DNA of 64,000 nucleotides from Porites lobata (Eukaryota; Cnidaria; Anthozoa; Scleractinia; Poritidae): NCBI GenBank assembly GCA_942486035.1, contig CALNXK010000072.1, positions 1,107,001 to 1,171,000 on the forward strand, written 5' to 3'. Positions 12,001 through 24,000 of the stretch are shown piece by piece. The notes beneath the pieces are model-generated. The model was not told where the DNA came from. It did not search any database and saw only the letters and a program-made list of their open reading frames with translations. Each line of letters starts with the position of its first letter. The first letter of the stretch is position 1. The translations under genes and the position numbers were made by a program.

Positions 12001-15000
12001 TTGCATTTCAAAAGCGCTTCGTTGTCTACAGGCAACGGCCGAACAAAAGATTGTTCAGTTTCTACCGTATTCCTGACCATAAAAACTTCATCCCAAAATA
12101 TCTCGATAACGCTCTTACAGATTTTGCTTGAACATCGAGGCGGCTATTGGAGGAAAAGTTCCCGTGAACGATTTTGCAACAACAGTTCCCAATACCGAGA
12201 AATACGGCTGCAAGTAAAGTAGGTAATGTATCTTACATGAACTATTTTATTATTGACTGAAGAGGATCGAAGAGCGAAATCTATTTCAAGACTTGTAATT
12301 TTTTTTCTTTTACAGTTTTTGTGCGCTTAATGTGTAAAAAGACGCGATGTCCTCTTCTAGTTCGAGTTATTTTAACACATTCCTGGCCTCGGCTTTTAGA
12401 ATTGTTCAGGAGAGGCGTGATTTCGTTGCTATGACAATTCCGATGTCATTGAAACCCTAATCATAACAAATTTTTATCTCAAAATAATACAGCTGTAGTG
12501 GTAATTTTTCCAAATCTTTGTTAATGGCGACGTAGTTCAGTATGCTCAAACTTGGGAGGTGTTGACTGTTACGCCGCAAAATGTAACAATTGACGCAAAA
12601 TGTAACATTAACGCGAAATGTAACAACTTTTGACGCGAAATGAAACATTAACTCGAAATGTAACAACTTTTGACGCAAAATGTAACAACGTTTTAACGCG
12701 AAATGTAACAACTTTTTGACGCAAAATGAAACAACATTTTTGACGCGAAATGTAACAAGCAAAATGTTACAGCCTTGAAATAACTGAGAGACTTGGACAT
12801 GAGCCTTGTAGATAAAGTTTAAATTGTCCCGTGGTTACAAAAACAGTTTATTTATAAAGTTTTCTTCTAATGTCAAATAAACTTACGAAAGGTCGTAAAA
12901 CAGGTGATAAAGTTACAAGTCAGGTATAACCTTGGAAAAGCAGTATGGACAATAACAACAACACTAACTTATTGAACATAATGTATGGAAAATGATCCCA
13001 AGCTATGCGAAAAGAATATGACTAGAAATGTGAACAATAACACCGTAAAAAACACGCACGAATCAGCAATTGAAATGCAAGTTAAAAGTATATGTTAAGA
13101 AAGGTAACCTTTCAAAAGAAAATTTTGAACGTAGTCAATAAGATAGATATGACTGAAATTTCTCATTTCTTACCGGACTTCCAGTAAATGTGAGAAATTT
13201 CATACCAACCCAGTCCTGCTGCCTTAAAACTTAAACATGCCGACGCCCATTTAACACCGTTGATTATCTCACGCAGTCGGATGACTGCTCCACTACACTG
13301 TCCTTTTAGGGAAAAGGGGAGGAGGTGGGTAAAAACAGACAGCGTCTTCACTCGACGAAAATGTGAAAAGAATGATCTGTAATCGATACTCACCTCGAAT
13401 TCATACGGGCTCAACTCCCCAGAGGAGTATGCTAAAAATGTACCATCCTAACGCATCTAATACGTCCCGGATGTTGTAACGCCAACTTTCTTTTCAGCGT
13501 CACACATATACAGTACAGAAAGATATAATAAACAACAATTCGTTCGACTGTTTCAGGATTTGGTTACTATTATGGAAAAACGTTTTGTAAGTTTATTTGA
13601 CATTGTAAGAAAACTTTATAAATAAACTGTTTTTGTAACCACCAGACAATTTACACTTTATCTACAAGGCTCATGTCCAAGTCTCTCAGTTATTTCAAGG
13701 TTGTAACATTTTGCTTGTTACATTTCACGTTAAAAATATTGTTTCATTCTGCGCCAAAAAGTTGTTACATTTCGCGTTAAGTTGTTACATTTTGCTTCAA
13801 AAGTTGTTACATTTCGGGTTAATGTTACATTTCGCGTCAAAATTTGTTACATTTCGCGTTAATGTTACATTTTGCGTCAATTGTTACATTTTGCGGCGTA
13901 ACAGTTGACCCCCTAAACCCTATCGAGCTACCTTAACAACCATTTTATTCTACAACATTTTCTTTTGCTGCAACCGCTGAACGGACTTAAACTGGAACTA
14001 TGTTACCGAAATAATCTCGCGCAGCTGTAAAGGGTCAGCAGTGAGAAGAAAAAAAAACGAAAAAACATTTCATGGAAAAGCAAGGTTTTGACGGTAAAAA
14101 GCCGAACTGAAACGCACTTAAAACGATAAACACGTCGTATTAGCCGAAGGCCGTAAAATCGTCTGCGAAGTGAGACGCCGGCACTGGCAAATGTTCTTTT
14201 CTCTCGATTTCCGCTGTTATTTCTTTGCAGCTACTGGTCTAACTTGCTTCATTGTTCTCTGTAAAATACTTCTGCCGTGGAAATTTATGGACAAAAGCAT
14301 TTCTTGATCGCCAGCAAAAACAGTCAAACAACGGCAACCAACACTGCTCAACACTAACGCTAATCCACTAGCCCAGGACTAGTGAACATTCACGCTGGGC
14401 TAGTAAAAGTGTGCTCCTACTAGCCCCTAGACCAGTAGCTTAGTGCAGTTCTTTTTATAAAACGCTTTGTCAGTAGTTAATTTTTTGGCTTGAGTATCAG
14501 ATGTAAACGAAAGAATTCGCTATTCATATAGTGGAGGTATCGTAGCTATTGACTCGCTAAACAGATGCCATATTGGAAATGCAACTACGTCGTCGTTTTC
14601 ATGTCACTCAATAAAGTAGGGGCCTGGGTAAGACCAGTCATCAAAGTCGGGTCCGCCATATTGGGTCATATTGCAGTTTTTTCATGCACATTTACGGCAG
14701 GATCAGGATTAAAGACTTCGAGCTTATTGTTAACAACTTATCTTCGAGAAAGCGTCCTGTTCAATGGTCTCTTGATTTAAACAAGCATAGTATCAGCCAT
14801 GCCAGCTACCGAGTGTAGCTTAATGCAAGGAAAGCTTTCCGTAGGACTATTTAGTCCTAGTTCGATATCCTTCAATGACAATGCAATCGTAAGAAATTTT
14901 ACTCTTCAAAGCTTTTCAAATATTTGCCGCCAACTTGCAGGGAATTTGCATATGATCACCTTTGATTATAGAACTGCGCTCGACCTGTAGTCAAACATAT

Positions 15001-18000
15001 CATTCGGATTACAGCATAACTGAGCCAATACACTAAACGTTACTGATCATTTTCATTCCCTCTAAGCCGCGAAAGTTGATCTACAAAATCCTGCAAATGT
15101 AGAGGCTGAGGACTCGTAGCCTTTATTATAACAAATCAATGTAATTGATGAGTTTAAAAAATTACAACGTGACATTCAGATTGCCTCTTGAACTCTGGAC
15201 TGACAAGAAACAAAGCAGCATAAGCCATTCGTTTTATTACTGTTGAGGTCGTTTGGCCTCTTAACTTAAGAGGCAAAAATGTTCATAAAAATTGTTGTAT
15301 TAACTGTTGAAAGAATTGAAAACTAACAAAAATGACTGAGCAACTTATTTAATCCTTTTATTTCATTTTATTATACTGGTGTATACATAGTATTATTTCA
15401 TTTAAGAGGGTGTTGTAGTAGGAACCTGTAGAGGAGGAGACGACTGGTTCCTAAACCCCCGGTACTTTGTTTTTGGACCAGTGGCTTGTCCTTCTGGGCT
15501 AGTGATTCATTTCACTCACTAGCCCATTGCCTAGTGTCTAAAAAAGTTAGGGTCGAGCACTGAACCAAGTTTCCTGCATGATGAAGTCATTACATTGCGG
15601 GACACCCAAGAGATATTGTAAGAATTAGTAACAAAATATATCACGTGATTTCCTCACCGCGTGTATTAATATCGGTGTAGAGTTTCAAATCTTGTATGAT
15701 TTCATCCTTTGTAGAATAAACGTCGATCGATTGTAGTTGGTTTTGGTGTTCGATACGATTTATGGTTTTGGTTTTCGATACGATTTATGAAAGATATATA
15801 CAAATATGGGCCACACGAGATTGCAGGTCGCTATGATCCACGCGCGACAAAATTATAAACTCGCTCCGCTGGCGAGAGAACTTGAACGTTAAACTTTTTA
15901 TGAACAAGCGTGAGGTTAAGATGACAAACAAAAGAGAACAAATATGACGCCAATACCCAACTATCTCAGGGAGTATAGTCACCTTTTTCTAGGGAGATCT
16001 GGGGGCGTGCTTTCCCAGAATATTTTCAAATTTCAAAGCCCTAAAATGCAATTTCCAGCGTTCTGGCTATTAAATTGAGGACAAAATGTAGGTTTCATTC
16101 AAATTTCCATTTATCGGCCAGACAATCAATTCCTAAAACCAACGAACGAATGATGAAAACTAAATTACGCACTTTGCACGTAAAGAAATTCTGCGTAAAC
16201 CTATAAACTTGTGAAAAATTGACGGATATACAGCGTTCATATGACTAAAGCATAACGTAATACCAGTTCATTCAGATTTTATCATCCTTTTTTACTAACG
16301 ACGTTATTCAAACTAGTTGATTCTCAGTTCTTTCTAGAAAAAAAAGTAGCCTCCTTCTGTGAGCAAAGTAGCCGACGTGTTTCGTCGGCCGTCGGTGCTT
16401 GTTGAAAGCCCTGATTAAATAATCTCGTCAGAATAAGCTTAGTCAAAAAAGAATAATTATATGGTCAAAGAAACAGTCTGAACACTGGATCCCTAACAGA
16501 CACTATGTTAACCTAAGTTGCCTTACCTCTCCACTGTAAACAACTGCAGGTTTTGGCGGACTCTGGGGGGACTAAACAGAAAATCAGTAAACATTTCCGA
16601 TGCTTTTCTTATAGATCTCTTATTTGGTAATTTTTGTTCTAGCCATTTGCGGGGAAAAGCCGGGGGGGGAATTTTTTCTACAATATTCATTGAACAAAAG
16701 CCTTATTACAGCATATCTGTCCCATGCTTCAACCGTATTCGTTTATCACCTGAGGGAGTTCTAATACTTATCTCAGGAGAATAAACGAGACTGATCCCAA
16801 ATGAAAGCTTATCTATTTACTTTTGCAAAAATGTCTTGCCGGACATTTTGAGTGGTAGCTTTCCGGTAGAAATTAGACATTGAAGATACGCTATTGGAAG
16901 CCGCCGACGGCCGCCATTTTGTTTCTCCGCACGGAACCCAAAGAAAATGAAAATATACAAATAAACTACCAAAAAAAAAAAACCAAAATATATTTTCAAA
17001 GTAGATTTAACTTGATTTTTTAAAGTGAATTGTAATATTAAATGTAATTTGGAAGGTTTTTGGTAGATTTTGGACTAAATTTAGACTTAAGTTAGTTTTC
17101 AAGGTCGCAAGAACGAAAGTACACCAAAATTTCTTAGCATCAAAATATGATATCAAGCAGCATTCTGACGCTACTTAAGAATAATTTGAGTCATTTCTAA
17201 CGCTTTTTTAAAATAATCTATTACGGCTATTGAAAACTTAAGGTTTGAAATATATTTTCGTTTTAGTCGAATTCAAACATACAGAATTTTTTTCTTCTTA
17301 CGGAGATTGTTTGAAGTTCCTAGTGTTAAGATTTTCAGTAGCAGGTCTAGATAACACAAATTCGGCTTTTATCAATTTCAAAGTTTTTTGTTTATTGTTG
17401 TCATAGTAATATCGATTTTACTTAAAACTACATTTTCACAAATTTCAATCCACAGCCAATTACTGGTGAAAATTTTATAGCCATCGGACAAGGAGAAAAC
17501 CACTTCTAAGGCGACTGAAAAATATCGGTGTGGCCTCTGAAAAACTGTATCGAAACACCTTAAATAGGTTGTAACTGATCCCTTGGCCTCACTTGTTGCA
17601 AAAGGCCTTGAAAGGTACCCCGCAGCAATTTCGGGAGTCAGCCACTTGTAGCAGAGATTCTTCTCCTCGGATGGCCATGGCAGTTCAATTGAATGAGTTT
17701 TATATTCTCTCATTGAGAAGTTTCGCTACATTTAAAACAGCTTTTGTCTCATCAGTTCAAAGAATTTGGTTGGCCGCGTTTACGTGACGTTTAAACTCAA
17801 AGTTATCTACAAGGTGGGTGGACTTAAAAGCACATTATTTCGCTGATAATTAAAAACACTAATGCTATTAGGGCCTGATTATAAGGAGGGAGGGTAACCC
17901 TTACAGCAAGAGGGTTAAACTAGCACTCGCACATTTCTTCTTATTATTTTTACGCGACGTGTTTACAAACCATGCAGGTAGGGTTGCCCTAGCGCTAGGG

Positions 18001-21000
18001 TAACCCTAGCAAGAGAGTTACCCTACATGTACCTGCCTTGTAAACGCTCTGCTAAGGAATAACTCATGACCAGCAGTAACTCATGAAAATTTGAATGAGT
18101 TAACCAAGTTTTCTCGCTAAATTTTAACATCTGAACAATATTATGTATTTTCTTTATACGATAATCATACCTGACCGTTTTTCCGTATAACGTGTTTAAC
18201 ATGAAGAATTCAAGATTTCGCCAAATCTTGGACGTTACAAGGAATGTTAGTTTAGTCTTCACATGACGAAACACGTCAATTAAGCTTGTTGACTCGTTCG
18301 ACTCGTGTCGGCTTCTTGGGAAATTTTGATTTTAACCCTCTTGCTAGGGTAACCCTAGGACCAGGGTTTATAGCCTCCCCCTTAGATACCATTCTCAACA
18401 AGTATTTATATTGGAATTTTGTTACTTCCACGCCCATTCTTCGCCTGTGCCGCGTCTGCCAGTACATTTACAGTTCCTTATTTCTTTAATTATAATTCTA
18501 AGACAGCCTGAGGTTTGATATTTAAGTGTCAGTGAAAGAATACACCGCATCAGTAAACCTTCTCTGTCCCTTAATTGTTTCCGTCCAGCTCTCGGTGGTT
18601 GCATCACTACCATGCTCACAAATGCGTTATTGGAAGAATGATATCTTGCTTCACTGCACATCAAATCCTTAGCACAGATGCCAAAAATGTCAGCAGCAAT
18701 AGAACTCATGTTAGTGTTCACTTCCAGGTGCAACGAAGCGCTTTTTCTTGCCCTTCATCTGCTCTAAATGCTTCGACGCTACTCAATTTTTTCTGTTCTA
18801 ACTTGGTACTACACTGGTGATTAAGGGAAATCCTGTTCACCTGTTGGTAGATCTAGAATTTAACGGTGTTGGTTGATTACCGCAGCACGATAAAACCTCG
18901 CCCATGACTCTGCGACTTTTCCCTGCATCAGACTCCCATCGCTCTCGCTACAGATCACACAACATTCCATAATTTCCTATCTTCTTATAGAGAATAAGAC
19001 TGATAACAAAGATGACTGATGCATATGACCAACAAAATGAACTGCACTTTCTGTGGGATGATCCGGATCAGGATCGGTGATCCCAGATCACTCGGATCAT
19101 GGTAGATCAAGTGAACCGATAAATCCTTGTCGAGAGTGGATAATCGGTTCATTTGATCTAACATGATCCGAGTGATATGGGATCACTGATCCTGATCTGA
19201 ATCTTCTTAAAGGAACGCACCCTATTTAGCTGTAAGTACATTTTTGGTTACTAAGCAAGTATTGGCAAGAGCAACATTTGCATTAGTTTCTTTATCATGA
19301 CTCATCGTATCTGCGAAAATGTATTGTACCAACATTATTAATTAAATATATCTACCTGATTTTCGTGCATCAACATCAAATTAGATGTTTACATTACCGT
19401 TGTTAGTATCGCGCAATCAGACTGTACTTTGTATTTAGGATATAATCTTTGGCAAGTAAAGCGTTCACTGTTACTGTTGCAATAAATCTTCAACCGCTGC
19501 CGCATTAAAAAATATATCTACAATGATTTACTTTAAAGCCGGGCATTCATTTTCTTTACTTGGATCCATAGCTTATCTAGATATATTTTCATTTAACACT
19601 CAACTTAATTTGATAGTGTTAGTAGATGGGAGGCGTGAGTTTAACGCATTCTGTAGTATTTCTATTTTTGCAGCTTGTCTTATGATACTCTGCAGTGACA
19701 TCATTTCTAATTAATTTTGAAAGAAGAATTTAAAAACTTGAAAACCTGCTTCAAAATAGCAAATCTTACACAGTCAATGTGATCGTTGGGTGACATCAGT
19801 TTTGTTGAATGCACTACGTATACATGGAGCGAAATCAAATTATTACACGACGGCTTGTTGCTATCGCTTTACTAAACTCATTCAAAAATAAGTACCCAAG
19901 CTAAAAATTTAACAAAATGCAAAAACATACGTGTTTCTAGTATTCTTCATCATTATATGAGCTCTAATTTCCGATTCATGTTTCATCACTGCAAGGTTTC
20001 GACCAAATGCAAAATTTTGACTTTGACAATGACACTCAGACTGACGGCAGAAGTTGAGACAGGATTGATACCTGGAATCTTTTCGATAAACATCAGGGAA
20101 AAAATTTCGAATTTATCAGAAGATAGTATAAGACCCACATTTACGATTTACTAAGACAACTATCAAACAACTTTGCGTGTGTCTTGGTTCACGTTACCAA
20201 GAGTCAGCCTTCCTTTCGAGAGCCGGGTTTGGTAAAATGGGGGCATTCGGTTGATTCCAGTGACGTGCCTTCAAAGTCGAATTTCTACAGGAAAGCTATC
20301 ACTCTGATTGTCCGGCAAGACATTTTTTGAAAGCTTAATAGATAAGTTTTAATGTGGGATAGGTTTTGTTTATTCTCCTGAGATGAGTATTAGACTCAAA
20401 TTTTCGGGTCCTAGGTGATGGACTAAAATGGAATTCCATTCTAATTTTCTCCGTTCCTTCCCCTTGTCGTATTTCATTCTACAAGGGAAACTGCTTATTA
20501 ATTTGGAGAAGCCTGTCCGAATTTGACAAGCAGAGCCAAGTTAAACAAATGAAGCTCTTAACAATTAAGATATAAAAGACAAGAAGAAAACTGCATTTTG
20601 TGGTAATTAAAAAATTACAAAATATCCAAGAACAGTCATAATGACAGTCGAGTGCTTTCCTTCTTGCTATTCTGTTGTAGAACACAAAGAATGTTCAAAT
20701 ATGATATGGACAACACCGCCCACCAAAGAGCTGCTCTCTTGTTCCTTAAAAAGACGTAATTAGGCACCGTAAACTCACCTGAGTAAAGGGTCTTGGAAAC
20801 GTCTGTACTTGAGGTTTAGCAATACCCACGGCTGTGCTAGCGGTGATTGACACCTGTCTATCAGAAGTATAAGTAACCATCTTTTGCCTTCCAGGCAACA
20901 GCACTGCTGACGTGACATTACTTTGGTCGTGTGCTTCTGACGGAGGAATATCCTCTTTGCAGCAATCAGACAGAAGCTCCTCCGTGTCTCCAATGAACTC

Positions 21001-24000
21001 ACCTCTTTCATTAAAACTGAGAACAGGTCTGTGCTGTGGGGGAGGTGGAAGGGCACCATTGTACACAACCTGCAAAGAGCGAGAACCCCAACTTGTTTCG
21101 TCTGTGTGACCACACCTTTAATAACATGAGAATTTCTGTAGAACCGTTCAGTAGAATTATTGCACAGCTCTAGTTTCTGAGTCCAAGATGAAACCTTTGA
21201 GCGTAACCACTCAAAAAAGCTCCTGCGTTTTAACTTTGTATGAGACTGTTTATTATGTTAAGCAAGAAGGTCCTAAATTTCAAGTCTACGGATGAAAATG
21301 TTCAATGAGCCGTACTCTCCAATGATACTAGCTGTTATAAGAAAAAGGCCGTTCTGTCATTTGGACTTTGAAAAAATCGTAAAGGTGTTACCATTTAAAA
21401 AACAACCAGGGAGCAGTACTTTCCAGTCCGTTACTGACTACTATGCTGCCAAGGTAGTCTTAATGTTTTAGGTTTGCCAGTGGATCTGAGTGTTGACGAT
21501 TGGCAAACTTATGTGTACGGTTAAAATATAAGGAGATAACGAGAGCCACAAAATTAAACTTGTCAAGGAAGCAATTGCTATTCTCCTCGAAGTTTTGCCC
21601 TGCTGCCGATTAAATCACACAACATAGGTAATTAAAACAAACCAGTACTCGCCTCTCCAACGGAGGAATTCCGCTTTGACTCGATCAACTTCAAGGCCCG
21701 CTTCACTGAAAATCTAGTCTCAGGTTCAATGAATGACGAGCGTGAAAAATGCACACAGCCTTCGAAAACAGTCAGACCGTGAAATGAGCAAAATTCCCCA
21801 GCCTGGAGATAGAAATTAGAAGGGGATTATAAACAAGCAGACAAAGATGAGTGAGGTGCATGTAACATTATTCAATTCCGGTAGCTATATGGAAACAGCC
21901 ACAGCATTGCTTTCGTGAACAACAACCGGTGTTACATGAATAATGCTCAAAACAGGTGAAGTTTCATTTTAACACCAGCGAAATACGAAAATGACAATGA
22001 ATAAGAATTACAATCATGATCAGTTAGCATTACCTCTGATTCGTTCTCAAAGGCTAACATTTCAATAAGGTCTTTCAGCGGGTATTGCGTCGTTCTGTTT
22101 GGGATGCTGAGAGAATGGTTCAGCGTTTGGGCAGCTTTGCTCCGAACCTGAACAAGAAAATTACTTCAATCATTCAATGATCATTCACCGATGATACTGT
22201 GAACTGGACTTAGGTAATACGCATGACTGAGTGATGCTGTGGTTCACTATCATGCTTGATTCAAATTTTACTTCTCTTTGTTTCAAAATAGTTGTTATCA
22301 TACACTACCATACCCAAAAACAAAGCAAAATAAAATTCAAGTTGAGTCACAACATGAATTACAATAATAGCGGTTAAAGCATCGTCAAGTATTGGCATTT
22401 CTTTAGGCACTGATGCATACATGTAGACGCTTCAAATAGAGAGCTTGTAAAGCAGCGTTGCGTACACGAACAGGCTTTCAATAAATGCAGGCTATACCTG
22501 AGTGAAATAACGATGTAGTAAACAGGCACTGAGATACTTTGCATTCCTATGACAAAAAAAAATGGGTTAAAAGAGAAAGTAAAAAGTAGAGTGTTCGTCT
22601 TCAAATCAAAAGAAAGCTCTACAGATAGTTTTCACAGTGACGTCATCAAATTGTAAAGTCAAAATAGCGAGGTTTTACGAATTCTTATTTACACTAGGTT
22701 ATAGATAAACAAAAACTAAATCTTTATTCAAGTTTCCATTCCCGTAACATGTTTCATTTCGAAAATACAGCAATTTGAACTTCCGAGTGTTCACAGTGCG
22801 TGACACCAAAATAGGCCTGTCTCGTTGAAAAAAAGCCTCTCCTCTTGATTTTCAGCAGTATAACCATAACTAAGTATTAGAAGATATGTTTATGCTCACG
22901 TATGCTAGTTCTCGAGTGAAAAGAAAGAGCTTTTGTAGAAATAGTAAACTCCAGATTTTTTTGTTGATTTCCAGCAGCCATATTGGTGCACCATAACGGT
23001 ACACCAATATGGCGTCTCCATACAAAGCTCTACAAAGGTGCGTGAAGGGTTTCGGCAAATAACTCAGAAACTGGGGGCCACAAAGACCTGAGACTTGGAC
23101 AAATTGTCTATATATTTAGTCTTTTACAACATTTCATTTTCTTGGCTTCTTCCACTGGACGGTTTCTAATTCATTTTTTGTTGCGTGACAGTGAAAACGA
23201 TCTATAAAGATTAAATTTTATTTATCGTTTACTCAACATACTATTTTTAAACATTATACCTCACAAGTCGAAAAAATCTGACGGCGTTATTGCTGTTCAA
23301 AGCGTGAAAGACTGCCATAGCAAACTGGACTTCAGCAGATTTTTGAACTTCATCACGAAATGTCATAGCTTCCCTGAAAGGAAAAATAATGTAAACAGAA
23401 TTCAGATTGTACTTCAAACTGAATTACATTCGTAATACACGTTTATCGTGATTTGTAGTGGTTACTGGTAGTTTACAGCTGTTTCAGATAACACGCGACC
23501 TGCGATGTCAAAAACTTCTTTTGATTTTGGGTTTTTCTGCGACATCAATCAAAATCTGAAGGACCGTTGCTTTCTAGCGGACCTCTTAGAAAACAGAAGT
23601 TTGCTTCAACGGGTTCAAAAGCTCACTTTAAGCCGGCCTCCCGGTGTTTGCTTTTTTAAAATATGAACTCCTCGAAAGGTTTCTTTCTACAGCCAAATTT
23701 ATAACTAAATATTCCTCAGAACGTTGTCTTTCTATTTGCCGTGAGAAAATATATCTGAAGGCCTTTTAAAGTTCTGTAAGCTTATATCAAACCTGATACT
23801 AGGTCAGATCATTGACTCAAATCTTACAAACGTGCATAAACTTGCCGCATAAACTGCGCTCGACTTCATGAAATTAGATATAACAAAAAAAAACATCAAA
23901 TACAATAATTACTCAGGCTTACCATTCGAGATTCAGTTCCTGAAAGCTATCAAGGAAGGCCACAGTTGCTTGAGACTTTTAAACCCTCTTACGCATTAAG

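Larger units (their letters stand above)
9736..13934. mobile_element. Inverted-repeat DNA element interrupted by two later insertions
   Basis: The left end (aggtggctcgatagggttt, 9736) is the inverse of the right end (aaccctatcgagctacct, 13913). Inner parts also pair: 9770-10070 against 12050-12555, for instance cgttcacgggaacttt with its inverse at 12150 and atattttgggatgaagttt with its inverse at 12090. The right arm has about 170 bp more than the left (roughly 12220-12400). A transposon (10114-11624) sits in the middle and a foldback element (12567-13903) splits the right arm. No transposase was seen. Confidence 0.7.

Noticed and set aside
12457..12762. 101-codon ORF with repeated VTFRVN, and its mirror at 13711-13908
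   Set aside because: Translation of the foldback arm minisatellite.
17970..18010. Interstitial telomere
   Set aside because: AGGGTAACCCT is a palindrome and not a run of TTAGGG.
18422..18733. 103-codon minus-strand ORF as an extra GANP exon
   Set aside because: Possible donor and acceptor sites give the wrong phase or an immediate stop, and there is no domain match.
22374..22604. Minus-strand frame with SLHLLKACSCTQRCF as a GANP exon
   Set aside because: It looked a little like the ACLLHRYF region, but no GT donor gives the needed phase. The true exon (22498-22546) lies just upstream in another frame.
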